64,000 bases of DNA from Astrocystis sublimbata (Eukaryota > Ascomycota > Sordariomycetes > Xylariales > Xylariaceae): NCBI GenBank assembly GCA_022453515.1, contig JAJNNY010000025.1:62001-126000 (forward strand), in the 5' to 3' direction. The notes beneath the pieces were generated by a model that saw nothing but the letters and a program-made list of their open reading frames with translations, was not told the DNA's origin and did no database searches. The position numbers and the translations under genes are program-made. Of this stretch, positions 27,901-39,964 are shown piece by piece (position 1 is the stretch's first letter; every line of letters starts with the position of its first letter).

Positions 27901-28899
27901 ATAGCCGTGTTTCGGGCATGGTTAATCGTTAACCCTAGAGAAGCGAGGTTTTGTATTCCTTGCTTTGCAAGACTACTCGGCGCTACTCCAGCACGCTAGG
28001 TTGAACTTTCTCTGGGCAACGGATGTCTAGACTACCTATTTTAAGACACCAGTTCACCGGTGTGGGTTCTTTTCCCCTCCCTGTCACAACGTACCTAGGT
28101 ACGTATAATCTTCGGCAGCTACCGCCCCTAGCAAATTCCCATCTAGGAAAATCAGGTGTCTTTTGAAGGTATCATGGGTGCATTCGACACTCGTACGCGA
28201 CCCTGGCAAAGATGCCCTCGGGGTTTTACAGCTCGATGAGTTTGATACTAGGATGCTAGGTAGGTACGTAGGTACTAAGTAGGTAGGTCTGTAAGCATGT
28301 CCAAATACCGTGCGCGGAACACCTTATACATGTACATTCCTTCAATTACATACACACCCATACGGAGTTCACACAGGCGCAACAGGTTGGCGTCTCGGCG
28401 TTGAATAATCCTTGTGCCACATGTGGACAGCCTCATGTTGCGCTTGGCTTTGTCAGGCGCGAATGCCATTTTACCCAAATGATTGTCGATAGCACAAGCC
28501 ATGATGCCATCGTTAGCAGGTATGAAGCTCTTTTATGCGCGGCTCTTTCGCCTACGAGTGGAGAATAGTGCCCAATTTGCGCCGCATCGTGATGACTACT
28601 GACTGACATAAGAGAACAAATTACTCACAAGTAAGCCCTCACTTTTGCATCTATACTGTATAACAGGTACGTACTCGCGTAGCATGCTCATAGAGTACCT
28701 CGTGATAGCCTCGATAACGACAATCCGCTTCTCAATGTGCCGCCAACCATCGCCACTACTGTCTAAACTAAGTTTTAGGTATATCGAAGCGCTCGAACCC
28801 GTAGTTCCGTTCAGTTTAAACCCCATGTTCCCCACCCCAACGGCTCATCTCTTTCTTCATATGGCACTAGTCTCATGGTCACTACTAAAAGGCAAACGT

Positions 28900-31800
28900 G
28901 ATTGGCAGGTATAAAGGCTCTGAGCTACTTAGTAGCACACACCACACTATTTGAGATGGCAACTAATTATATTGGCTGGTGTCGGCACCATCACCTGTCG
29001 TCTCACTGACAGCGTATATGTCTAAAATCCCAACAAGTCCATTGTTGTTTGATGCCTCTGCGTATATTGCTTAATTCAGAGTTGAAAAGGCAATGTACAT
29101 CCATCTAATGCTCTAGGCGGCCTCAATGAAGTTTCATCTCAACTATCCAGGAGGTAAACTGACATCAGCCTGGTTTAAATAAAGCTAGTAATACGTGATG
29201 CCAGACAAGATACATTCAACTGGAGATCAGGAACCCGACTCGTTCTGATCTACGCTGCTAGCTTAAGACCAATCAAGCAATAGCTATATCATCATGCAGA
29301 GCACGAATACTATATTGCCACTGTTAACAACCACACAGTCTAGTAGTGAGTTTCACTAAAGAACGTAGGGGACGCTCCGGCGCAAATGTTTTAGTTTTTC
29401 CTGCGAACGGTCACACGTGGTTTTTCAAAGGATTGCGACAAGCTCTCCTAGAAAGGATAGTGCAAGCTGCGATGTCGTACAAAGCTTTGTCTGTTTCAGC
29501 CTTCTTCAAATTACTGTGGCTTGCACTAGATATTTAGGGTGTCTTCACGCAGAGCATTGGCTCCCCTTAGTTAGCCCAATCTTTGATTGCAGTAGAAAAA
29601 CTATATAAGATATCTGCAAGCACACTTCACCGGTGATTGCCAAGCCTCGTGGTCGTTTTGACTCGAGGGCGCCAACGCCAACAGTAGTCACGATGGCCGT
29701 GAAGTCAACCATCGAGATGGACCTGAAAGCTGTCATCGTGGAGCTCAGATGCCTCCAGCCGATTAGCGCCGCCTGTCTTCGAATCCTTATCTCGGGGCTC
29801 TCCAATGCCGTTAGAAGAAGATTATTCTCTAGCCGCCGTTGCCTTTGAGATCGGCAGTGTTTCACTGTGATTTTTGCCTTCACATCGTTCTCAAATACCA
29901 CGAGAGTCATGTGGACACTTCCCAGTACTTTGATACTTGAGCTCTGAGAAATCTAGGCTTGAACTGAAACTGGGCTACTGATAATGGTATAATGGCTTTG
30001 CTGTGATTGATGTCCAACCTACAGTCTGGAAAAGACGATAGAAAATCGATCGAGAGTTCAACGTTGGTATGACTGAAATCGTCGATCCAATATCGCCTTT
30101 GCTATAATTATTCTAGCCCCAACGTAGCCATGTACAGATATGCAAGGCACAGAAAGCCGGTAATTGTAAGTTATAGCGAGGAAACAGCCGGTGTGCTCTG
30201 GTACTTATCAGCGGTGTCCTTGCCGAGGCAGGTAGCTTGACTTTAATTGAATATCATGCTGAGATTATGTTATTGTAGAGATGTGGTAATTCTGCGTTGG
30301 TTTATGATCCGCATATCAAATTACTTAGCTGTGAAATCCATATCCTTGCTCGAATATAATAATGATTTGAGGTTGGTTACTAGATTCGTGTATGAAGCGT
30401 ATGAAGCGGCCATAGCGAGATGCCCATTCCGCGGCGAGCTTGGTTTGACATCATCTATCTTAAATAAGCTTGTCTCTCAATAATCATGTGCACTAAGTAA
30501 AAAACCCAAGAAGTCTATGTACTCCGCCCATCGTCATATATGCCACGTATAAGATTTTCTCCTGTGAACGCTTTTCATACATGTGTTCTGGCGACACGTT
30601 AGATAATTGGTTCTATAATTGATATGTATCAACTACAATGGCAATAATTAGCAACAGCAGATACCTAGGGCTATCTCTTATCAACTTCCAACCTGAAGCT
30701 GTGGCTTGGGAACGTGAAACCGGACAAATTTACTGGTATGGTAAGTTTCTGTACATCAAATCAAACGTACTTGCTCAAGGCATAATGAAGTAAATTATGA
30801 AATAAAAAGGCCACCGGCACAAGTATATCAATATAACGATGTGATTATAAGCTGACTTGATCCCTAGACGTCCTTAAATCGACATTGTCTTTTCATTGAA
30901 GGCTTGCAGGTTAGTGTTCGCGATTCGAAGCGTTTGAAGTGATGCTCGGAGTATCAATCTTTCAAATAAATCAACTACATGGCGTGGGAACTGATGATGT
31001 CCTGCCTTGGTGAGCTGCAAGTAGCCTGCATAGGTACTTATTGAACATAGTACTAGCACCTGGGCAGGTTAAATATCTACCTCCTATATTGCTGTCCTTT
31101 GCTTATTTAGGCCTTTGCCTCTCAACTGGGCTCCCATATCATGGTTTGATGCTTATCAAGACGTCTAACGCGAGGTAAAACGCTTGCCCTTCCCTTGCAC
31201 ACAGTTATATATACACATTAGAGTCGATTATAATATGCACAGTTGCAACTGGGCTCCCATATAATTGCTCGATTATAGCCAGGTAATATGATTAAATCAG
31301 CCTGCTAAGGAGGCTGCAAATGATGACTCACTGATTGAACAACATTCGAAGTTTATCAGTCAAGGGTTGTGAGTGACTTTGATCTTAGCTGTCAAATAAT
31401 CTTGTATCATGGAAATAGATAAAAAGGAGTAATTATCTATTCCTCTATTTGAAGCTGATTGGATAGTCTTATCATAAATACGACAATGGATTCGTTATTG
31501 TTCGATATTTCCTGGATCAATCGATACCATCTATAATGGATAATGAGCTGCACTAGAACTCAACAAGGTCTTTCGAGACTCATGGGAAATCTCTTCCGAG
31601 CTTGCCTTTGATAACAAGGTTCTGTTGGATTACATTGATTACATTGATTACTTGCTGTGTGCTTTGCAACAAACTAATGTTGCACAATTTAATCTAGGCT
31701 GTGTTGTCCTCCAACTATCACCACAGGTCTTATGCAATTGACGGAATAGACGATGGTGATTATAGAACATGGTGTTCTGACGAAATGGGTAGAAGGTTCG

Positions 31801-33000
31801 TGGCGGGTGGAGATGGGACGTCAATCTGAAAGTAAGATCATTAGAAGTGGCCACAACACGAGTTTGTTTAAAATATTAACCATTGCTGAGATTGATTCTG
31901 TCAGATTTTGTGGTCAGAAGGGCGTCGTATTCATTCAGGAGCTACCCTGTTGGTAGTTTGTATGGTAGATTCGAACTCCCATTCAGTGCGCTGGCATCCC
32001 AGAGCGTTGAGAGAGGTCCAGAAATAAGAAATTTCAACACGATGTCCATGCACTTCCATGATTGGCTACACAGAGTGCAGCGATGGTCATGAACTGGCAT
32101 ATATTTTGATCGTCTTTAATTGACCAACAACGTCTACGAGAGTATGACAAGATCTTTGATAATGTATTTAGCTACAAAACCGGTGCTACGAAACGAAAGC
32201 GGAATACTATGTTATTATCGCATCAATTTACACACCTCTGCATCCGCTAAACGAGGATAAATCCCATGAGATATAACTGTGCTAAATTGTATGTTAGAAT
32301 ATGCTAAGGCCAGGTTTCATAAACGGGAACAGAGAGAAAAGCATAAAAAGTCTATGAGCACTAGGTTTATGAGATTGAAGGGCGTATAGGTAATAGAGAT
32401 ACATCATCCAGACACTTTAATGCGAGGTCGAAGAGAGCGTAGCTAGAGTGATTCTCGGTCCTATGATAGTTAAACAACTCTGATCAGGTAGTTACCAACG
32501 GAATTTCCAAGGCCCTCCACTTGAATTATAATCAGATTGGGATATATTGTCCATATGGCACAGATAACCATTGTCTGTTCAAAATACAGGCAGGCTTATC
32601 ATGGCTGAGCTTGACTTTAGGATCTCTCACTGTTAATATGAAGCTTAGACAATGTTGTTGGCCCTGTTTTTCATCCACTATTGCACTCGGCTGATAGTTC
32701 GCTGTCGAGTATTGCTTCGTTACAATCATTTTCTATACGATGCCCCATAGCTTGCGCCACCCCAAACCTCTCACGCTCACGCTGTGTTCCGCAGCATATA
32801 CTACAGACGCTGATTGTCGTCATCATTATGAACTGAGTTATGAGTGGATGTTGGACTGAAGACTGGCGGTTTTATCTCAATTCAGCCGAGTCAGCTAATT
32901 AGTGTTCCTCTCAAGGTAGGCAGGTGTGCGAGTGTGCATGTGAGACGGTTCGCGATCTTCCTTCCGCGAACGAACGAGGATCGTCAACGGTGGAAAGCCT
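28900..33000. other. AT-rich region, probably decayed
   Basis: Sampled 60-base lines have about 30-43% GC, against about 53-60% in lines sampled near 17.7-18 kb. No long frames. It includes a 17-base direct repeat (31123-31139 and 31246-31262) and a 9-base tandem near 31628-31650. The composition fits repeat-induced point mutation or long neutral decay, but this needs dinucleotide statistics that I cannot compute here. Confidence 0.5.
29545..29910 (-). other. Open frame in an AT-rich region, possible gene fossil
   Basis: A 121-codon frame. Its central part (about 29640-29850) has clearly more GC than its surroundings and is open on both strands. I recognise no domain. It may be the surviving patch of an older gene or transposon in decayed DNA, or chance. 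Confidence 0.2.
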
Positions 33001-33652
33001 ATAGCCCGCAATCACCACCGAAGCACTGCTTTAATAGGTCAAATGGACAAATAGAGACTACCTAGGTGGATGGCGATGAGGTGGGATTGAACATTGTAAC
33101 ACGGGCTACCGGGTTTTAAAGCCGAAGCTGGGGCAAGAGTCCGGCAGAACGCCTTTAGGCGCCCGAAGATGCACGATATTAATCGCCTAACGCCGATGAA
33201 CAGCAATATCTAGGTGATCTGAAATACCAATGAGACCGCACGCTTCGGTTGTGAAATCGGGAAACACGTAATGCAACTATGATGAACTGCGCAATACTCC
33301 AATTCTTGGTATACTATCCAACACAATCAGGGCATCGTCGTCATCATCGCGGGGTTCGTCATGGCCCCACCCTCATCTTGGTGATAATGGGGATAAGCCA
33401 AGCTATTTATTTATTTTACCTAGTACGTGCTGGGTAGCCAGCCCCATCAATTACTAATCGTGGTGTTGTCTTGTTGCTGCGAGTCGCGGGGCTACTTGTA
33501 CATATAAGTACACACTAGTACTGTCTGTCATACATGCATAGTATTCTTCTCATTCTCATACTCAGATCTTAGACTTTGATATAGGCTTCTTGCCCTTCCA
33601 CTTAGATAACACAATAGTATTGTCGATAGACACCCAAGTCTACAACCCAACC

Positions 33653-34867
33653 ATGCCGAAAGTACTTCTCACCGGTTCGTTATGCCTCCAATACTGCCCT
33701 AGTACCCCGTCTCTCACGGCGTACATTCAAACCTCCCCGAGAGGCAATTCAGATTGAGCTTTGACTGACTTTCTGGTGCACCATAGGTGGATCGGGCTTC
33801 ATTGCCAGTATGTGACTCAAGCTGCCGTATTCGGCAGCGAGAATCTATTCAGACCTTGGCACTAACAGAGAGCACATTGACCAGCTCATATCCTCCAACT
33901 TCTCTTGAACCATGGCCATGAGGTTGTGACCACGGTGAGGAGCGAGGAAAAAGCAAAGATAATCCGGGATGCGCACCCAGGCGCCAAGCTCCAAGTTGTT
34001 ATCGTGCCTGACATTTCGCAACCCAATGCTTTCGACGAGGTGGTGCAAATCCCAGGCCTAGAATACGTGCAACACACAGCATCGCCCTTCCACTTCAAAT
34101 TCAAGGACCCGAAGACGGAGATCCTGGATCCTGCAATCAAGGGTACAACGTCTATACTGGAGGCGATCAAGAAATATGCGCCGACGGTGAAGCGCGTCGT
34201 CATCACCAGCTCATTCGCTGCCATCCTCACAGCAGAGGAGCTGGGCAACGCAAACAGAACGTGGAGCGAGGCTGACTGGAACCCCAGTACCTACGAGGAT
34301 GGATTGACGGGTGCCCCTGGCACGACATATCGTGTGTCGAAGACACTGGCCGAGAGGGCCGCCTGGGATTTCAAGGAGAGAGAGAAGCCCAACTTCGACA
34401 TCGCGACCGTCAACCCACCCTTGGTCTTCGGGCCGGTCGTACACCGCCTCGCCTCGCTGGCCGACATCAACACGAGTAACGGGAGCATGGCGGCAGCGAT
34501 ATCCGGCCAGTGGAAGAACGAGATCCCGGCTGTTGGGGTGCATTTGTGGGTGGACGTGCGCGATGTCGCCAAGGCCCACGTCGCGGCTCAGGAGAAGCCT
34601 GAGGCCGGCGGCAACCGCTTCTTCGTGGTCTCGGGCGTTTACTCTAACAAGGAGATTGTCCCGATCGTCCGCAAGCACTTTCCGCAACTCGCCGATAAAT
34701 TGCCCGAAGAGGGTGTCCAGGGCGGCGACTACCCCGGCGGCAGCAAGGACAACGTCTGCAAGTTCGACAACTCGAAGGCTACGAAGCAGCTGGGCATTGA
34801 GTGGATTTCGCTCGAAGAGTCCGTCAAGGACACAGTCGGTAGTCTCCTAGCTATTAAAGGGAAATAA
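33653..34867 (+). CDS. NAD(P)-dependent aldehyde/ketone reductase, Gre2-like
   Basis: Three exons: 33653-33674, a 21-base microexon 33787-33807, and 33885-34867; introns of 112 and 77 bp; 341 residues, matching the roughly 340 of yeast Gre2. The joined N-terminus MPKVLLTGGSGFIATHI holds the extended-SDR GxxGxxA nucleotide-binding motif, which is split over all three exons. A catalytic Ser lies in VVITSSFAAI (about residue 120) and the YRVSK (YxxxK) motif near residues 162-166. The PPLVFGPV and HLWVDVRDVAKAH stretches are typical of the dihydroflavonol-reductase/Gre2 branch. Expected activity: NADPH reduction of methylglyoxal-like carbonyls or ketones in the cytosol; the exact substrate is not readable. 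It is the first gene after the gene-free stretch. Confidence 0.88.
33787..33807 (+). other. 21-base microexon with the nucleotide-binding motif
   Basis: Bounded by a CATAG acceptor and a GTATGT donor. It encodes most of GGSGFIA, the glycine loop of the Rossmann fold. Confidence 0.75.
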
Positions 34868-35310
34868 GCGCTAGATACACATCGTGAAAACAATTGCCAC
34901 CGGGGAGAACTTGCTGCTCGCGATTAGCAAAAAAAAAACAATCGGGAGTATGTATGGACAGATACATAGAAGAGTATGGATACCCCCTTTGTTGGTAGAG
35001 ATCGTCTGATATTAGTCCTTAAGCTTCGTGACATGATTCCGTGCCCTACTTAGGCAAATACTCGTTGCCCTGATTATTTTTGCATGGTGGCCATGTATTA
35101 CCTGAGCTTCAATTGTACCTCTCGATTAGTTTATTAAGTACTAGTATTAATCAGATTACCGCCTCACCCCAATCCTCTTCCCTCACTTTGCCCGAAGAGT
35201 GTGGTATCCTGCCACTTCTTCCGTGCGATTATCTGCCAGCTGATTCCGGCACCGAAAGTAGTTCATATATGCCGCACTCTGTGTTCGAATCAATTGGTCT
35301 TTTTGAGACC
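34868..35310. other. Convergent intergenic, 0.44 kb
   Basis: 3' ends of the reductase (plus) and the membrane protein (minus). An A-run lies near 34930. No gene seen. Confidence 0.6.
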
Positions 35311-36993
35311 TTAATATCGTCCGCTCAGCTTCTCCATGTCCAATTCTTGAAGTGCGACACCTGGTTTCGCCTCTGCCTTCCTCTCAGCGCTCCGTCTCTT
35401 CCGGCCCGCAGACGCAACGCCTGGCCCGCCCCCGCCAACTCCACCCCAGCTGCCCCAAGACTCCCTTGTATCACGCGCGTAGGACTCGGTGAGGTCGCGT
35501 AATTCCTTGGTTGAGATCAAAGCTGACGGCCTCAAAATGTTCTCTTGCGGCGAGTGGACGACAGGGCTATCGCCACGTGTGAGGGCTCGAGTTGGAAACT
35601 TCAAGGATCGGGGTGATGTCGAACTGACTGAGAATGTGGGCGAGTTCGGATGATTGTGAGGAGGTGCCGGGAGTGCGCGAGTAGGTGCCGGTGCCGCAGG
35701 TGCCGCATATTCTGACGAACTGAGCGGTGCTTCGGGCTTTCGAGGAAACTTCGTGACTGATGGCGGAGGTGGCATGTTGTGTCCGGTCACAGAAGCCGAG
35801 GAGGAATGAACGGAGCTCACTTTGTTGCCATGGACTGTGGCGGTAGGGCCACTGAGCTCGCTGCTTACCGAATAGACACTACTTGGTGGTGCAGCCGCTG
35901 CTCTAGCCGTGGGAAATCTGTCATTATCCGCCATGTTACCTGCTTTGAGTCGAGATATAGGCCCGCTTTGCGCAGAGCCATCGATCGGCCACGATGGGGA
36001 AGTCAGATTCGCTACGTTGGGCGAGGTAGGCGGCCGCGGTGTTCCTGTCCTGCGTGCCGGATCCAGAAACTTTCGCTCGCTCAGCTTTGCCGGTGGTGTC
36101 AAAGAAACACTTCTCGATGACGCGGTAGGTGGTGGTGTTATCAGACGTGTGCCTGAGCCATTGCTAGGTATAGGATATGAACGATTCACATAAGGGCTTT
36201 GGGGCGGCTGCGGCGAGCTACTCCTGGATCTTCGTTTTCGCTGGCGAATTAAGAAGAGAAGGATGGCAATAATCGCCACACCTGCTATGATGGAGAAGAT
36301 ACTTATGGCGACCTTGGCTCCAGTTGTAAGTCGCGTGGAAGTAGCACTGGTCAAGACGGGCGAACTAGTATTGCGCACGCTGCTTGCTGAGATAGACGGG
36401 GTCCCAAAGAGCATGGATGTATCTAGTGTACCAGTGATGGCCCCTGTTCTAGGACCTGGAATAGTCGAGGGCGTTCGAGTTATAGTATGAGGCGGTGAGC
36501 TCGTCGTGACTGTATCAGGGGACGAGAGAGCGCAGTAGTTGCTCGAGGGAGGGCCAGGGTCTCCAATTGTGAAAAAGCCAATACTATATAAAGTCAGCCA
36601 ATCTCTGGCCAAGAGCTGAAACGGTGGATTCCAACTTTTGGCATTCATTAATAATTAGATCAACATTAGCTGACCCAGGTGTTAGAGAACGATGACCGAG
36701 CTGTGTGGCTAAGACTGTTACTCACGGCTTTGTCCACTTTCTCCAATATAAACGCCGCAACTGATTGAATCGCAGCAATACAAATCCCAGAGACGAGCCT
36801 GTTGGTAGACAGGCTGTTGCAGTTGGCGACAAGCTTCCTCCACGTTGGGAACCAGCCTATCAAAGCAGGCGGCAACACAAGCAGAGGCCTGCTTCTCGAA
36901 TGCCTCTGCGGCGTCCCTGTGGTGATGCTTTGTCCTAGCAGTATGGATTCTTTGAACGACATCGTGATCGTTTGCTTGCTGAACCATGGCCAT
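35311..36993 (-). CDS. Cys-rich single-pass membrane protein, fungal
   Basis: Exons on the minus strand: 36993-36726, 36669-36636, 36583-35311; introns of 56 and 52 bp; 524 residues. The splices were chosen because they rebuild one Cys-rich ectodomain: CVAAC, then WDLYCCDSISCGVY, then VDLIINECQ, then DPGPPSSNYC. A Ser/Thr/Pro-rich stalk follows, then one membrane span (about 192-213, VAISIFSIIAGVAIIAILLF), a basic stop-transfer (RQRKRR), and a tail of about 300 residues rich in Ser and Pro. The layout is that of fungal cell-surface sensors or adhesin-like proteins; function unknown. Oddity: the ATG at 36993 is not followed by a signal peptide, so an upstream exon is likely missing from this model, or the gene has lost its leader. 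Confidence 0.7.
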
Positions 36994-37788
36994 TATCCTG
37001 CAGCCTAGCCTTCTCTATGACGAAACTCGCTTCATGTAGAGGGGGTCAATATACTTAACGAGAGGCATATTTTGGTAGATAAAGAGGTGCACCGTGTGTC
37101 GCCGCGGGATTATTACCTGGGAAATAGTGTGAGCAGAAGCCGAGCCCTGGCTTCAATGATGACGGGAAAATGGAGGAGATGCAGCCAATTATTGAAAAGG
37201 AACCTACATTAAGCAAAGCAAGCTAGGCCGATAAACTTGCCAACCACACAAGTAGTCGTATGTCTGCCAATGCTCTTCCCTCTGAGGAGCTCTTATCTAG
37301 TAAGAAAGAACGAGACGTCAGTGGGTAAAGCTGAGCAGGTCGGACGATCGCAGTAGTCGCGCAACGTTCCCTATATGAGATCCTATCGTGGTAGAACAAT
37401 CGACATCCAGAGGGTCGTGGTCGCACGATCCTACTGCAACTATCCGCTTAAACGATAATGAGTGGCCGAGGCTGTGAAACCATATTCTAGGTCCTCGGTC
37501 TCATATGGGGCCTTTTCGGAAGGCTGCTGTTGCCCGCCTGAAGGTTTTACATGCGCGAGAATGTCAGGCAATGCTTACAGCGCCACCGACCCAAGGCTCG
37601 TGGTGCTGAGGCATGAATGTAACAGGCCGCAAACTCGTAGGGTAGGATATGTTACAGAACACGGGCAATGTTCTTTTCTTTGCTGGGGGCATGCATATTT
37701 CAGGTGCTGATGCTTCTGTACAGACCGAGATATCACCGGACGGTGATTTGGTAACTTCAAGTCCCCATTCGCAGCCACAACCTGTTCA

Positions 37789-38526
37789 TTACGAGCCCAA
37801 TGTGTATGATCCATGGTCTTTGCTATTTATTTTCAACGTTGTAGAAGGCCATGCCGGATAGATGAATAGCCATGGAAGAGGCGCAACAAATTCCTCGAAT
37901 AAAGAGTAGGCCATGGTATGGCCTGTGGTGGCCTGTGGTGTTGTGCCGCCCAAGTCATCGGGTGTTGGCAGTGTACGTGATAGCATGATGCATTCATTGT
38001 ATCTGGCCGAAGACTTGTTGTAGTGCTGGGTACGGGACGTTGGCGGTGACCAATGGATTCTGCTCGTAGCCGAGGACTGCAGGTTGGTGGCGGATCGACA
38101 GTCCTCTCTCTGTGCTACAATCTGCGACACGATGTGGCAAAGTGGCTCAACACCCAACGGCAATGCTTGCGAGTAGGGGACTTGAGCACCTTTCGTGTGT
38201 CCGCGCTGCTTGATGCACAGGCTACCGGTAGGTGACGCGGAGAGATTTGAAGCTCGGTCCAGTGTAATGGTGATTTCGGCTAAGTCCGTCTCATCCGACC
38301 ACAAGATTGAATTCGCCAGTCGAGGCCAGTATCGTGAACAAGATGGAGGTTTCACCTGCAATCGCGCGCAGCTGGTATTCATCCGATCATGTCCCCAAGA
38401 GATGCACCGGGTGGCCTCAGCATGGAAACTCCGAGACAACATGATTTCTGTAAGCTTTTGGGGCAGGAAGCGCTGACTGTGCACCTTGTCACTCTGTGTG
38501 TGATCGAAAAGGTTCTTGGACAACAC
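37789..38526 (-). CDS. Uncertain 245-residue ORF
   Basis: The longest unexplained ATG frame in the intergenic DNA. It has no signal peptide, no membrane span, no repeats and no motif I know; it is Ser/Thr-rich with scattered Cys. It could be a lineage-specific gene or a chance frame. It is intronless and has no obvious promoter. Confidence 0.2.
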   Translation of the reverse strand: MLSKNLFDHTQSDKVHSQRFLPQKLTEIMLSRSFHAEATRCISWGHDRMNTSCARLQVKPPSCSRYWPRLANSILWSDETDLAEITITLDRASNLSASPTGSLCIKQRGHTKGAQVPYSQALPLGVEPLCHIVSQIVAQREDCRSATNLQSSATSRIHWSPPTSRTQHYNKSSARYNECIMLSRTLPTPDDLGGTTPQATTGHTMAYSLFEEFVAPLPWLFIYPAWPSTTLKINSKDHGSYTLGS

Positions 38527-39335
38527 ATGAGGTTCGTGCGTGGGCTCGGATCGGCCGTGTTTTGGTGCCTACCTAACCCAAGGTTTGGTTCAACTGTTGC
38601 ATGGTAAATGGTGAACTGAGGAGACGACGTTTCTCTTGCTGTTGACAAGGAGAGCCCGAGTCCAACAAAGGCATATATATTCGGGACTTTCGAGTGGGTG
38701 TTGTTAGGTGAGGCTCATATCGTGTGAGCACTGAGCGGGCGAGAGAGACACGAGCTTGAAAGTGTAAACAAGACCGCAAAAGCCCTTGTTCAGCTTCATC
38801 TACACCTTAGCATAGCATTCATATTGAGGCCCTCTTCCGATAGCGATTGACATGGTGGAAGTGGAATTCCGACAGAGGCGTTGTACCTTTTGCTTCTACA
38901 AGGCGCGGATGACACAGTGTACCCAGAGACTGCTCTCCTTCACTGCTGGGTAGCTACCTAACTTTAGGTAGGTATGATACTGACACTACCTTAGATACAT
39001 ACTCACGGTAAGCTGTGCGCAAGTCAGCATCGGTGATGAATACTTAGGTAGTCTGTGTGCTGAGGTGTGTTTGCGGATTGGAGCATAACAAGAAATGCAG
39101 TGAGGTAGACTGAGGCTTAAGGCTGAGTGAATATGTGACTAGGATACTTTCCTGTAACCACTACTTCGATCTCTAGATCATGGGCAATGATGGGGTTAGG
39201 AAGTAGGTACCTACAGGTACTTGTATAGGTACTGCTTCTCGGGGCCGTGTATTTCTTATCGATAAGCAACCACCATCCCTAGATTGCTTACCTAAGCAAA
39301 TACTTACCTTACCTACCCCTGTCCTTGCCCACCTC

Positions 39336-39362
39336 CCTAGGTACCTAGGTGCCTAGGTAGGC
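39336..39362. repeat. CCTAGG/TACCTAGG palindromic tract
   Basis: Alternating CCTAGGTA units able to form a hairpin, upstream of UFD2. Confidence 0.75.
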
Positions 39363-39964
39363 AGATGGGCTGCTGCGTAATCCATCATAGACGGCAGTGG
39401 GCACCTTGTTGTTCCATGACGCTCTATCTCCCACGACGGGGTCCCCTAACCATACCTAGCCCTCCCACTTCTCAGTCCTTGCTACAACAACAACGACAAC
39501 AACGACAACAACAACACCCTACAGCAATTTGGCAGGTAAGTTCTCACCAGCATTCTTGTTTGCCTGCCTGTTCAAGAAACAACAACAATTACAACAACTC
39601 ACGGCTGAAAGCAAAGCAAAGCAAGCAAGGAAGCCAAACAACTAACCGTTCTTAGCGGGGCATCCATCCTATTGGGTTGTTATCACTTTACCTAGCCTCC
39701 CTGCTTTAGGTACCGAGGTACCTGCTCAGTACGCACTGAGTACATAGTATTCCATCCACCACGGGGAGGAGCTGTCAGCGGGCGGCATCGCTTGCCCTTC
39801 CTACTGTGGCCCGACTATTCCGACCTGCGGCGATGACACTGGGAAGCCAGCCCGATTGCGGTTCCCTGCGTCTTGAGTAAAGTTGAAAGAAATCACGGTG
39901 CAACAGCCAGTGCCAGTGCCAGTGTCGTCGTCTCTCCGTCTCAGTGTTACTGCCCACTTACACG

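Larger units (their letters stand above)
16002..33652. other. Gene-free stretch, 17.6 kb
   Basis: I find no supportable coding gene on either strand. Open frames are short, lack domains and overlap each other. The left part (to about 22 kb) has near-normal GC with microsatellites (17082-17126, 18899-18952), a 9-base minisatellite (18381-18416) and a TACGGAGT palindrome (18956-18969). TACC tracts occur near 20498, 21295, 24180 and 28250. From about 28.9 kb to 33 kb the DNA is clearly AT-rich. The last few hundred bases are the promoter of the reductase at 33653. Confidence 0.6.
36994..39964. other. Divergent intergenic, 3.0 kb
   Basis: Upstream of both the membrane protein (minus) and UFD2 (plus). 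It holds a 245-codon minus frame (listed separately), TACC tracts near 38945-38975 and 39336-39362, and CAA-rich sequence near 39480-39600. An upstream exon for the membrane protein with its signal peptide would be expected between about 37000 and 37200, but I could not identify it. Confidence 0.5.

Noticed and set aside
31960..32010. Minus-strand T-arm-like hairpin
   Set aside because: Four of five stem pairs form around TTCGAAT, but no D-arm, anticodon arm or acceptor stem could be assembled.
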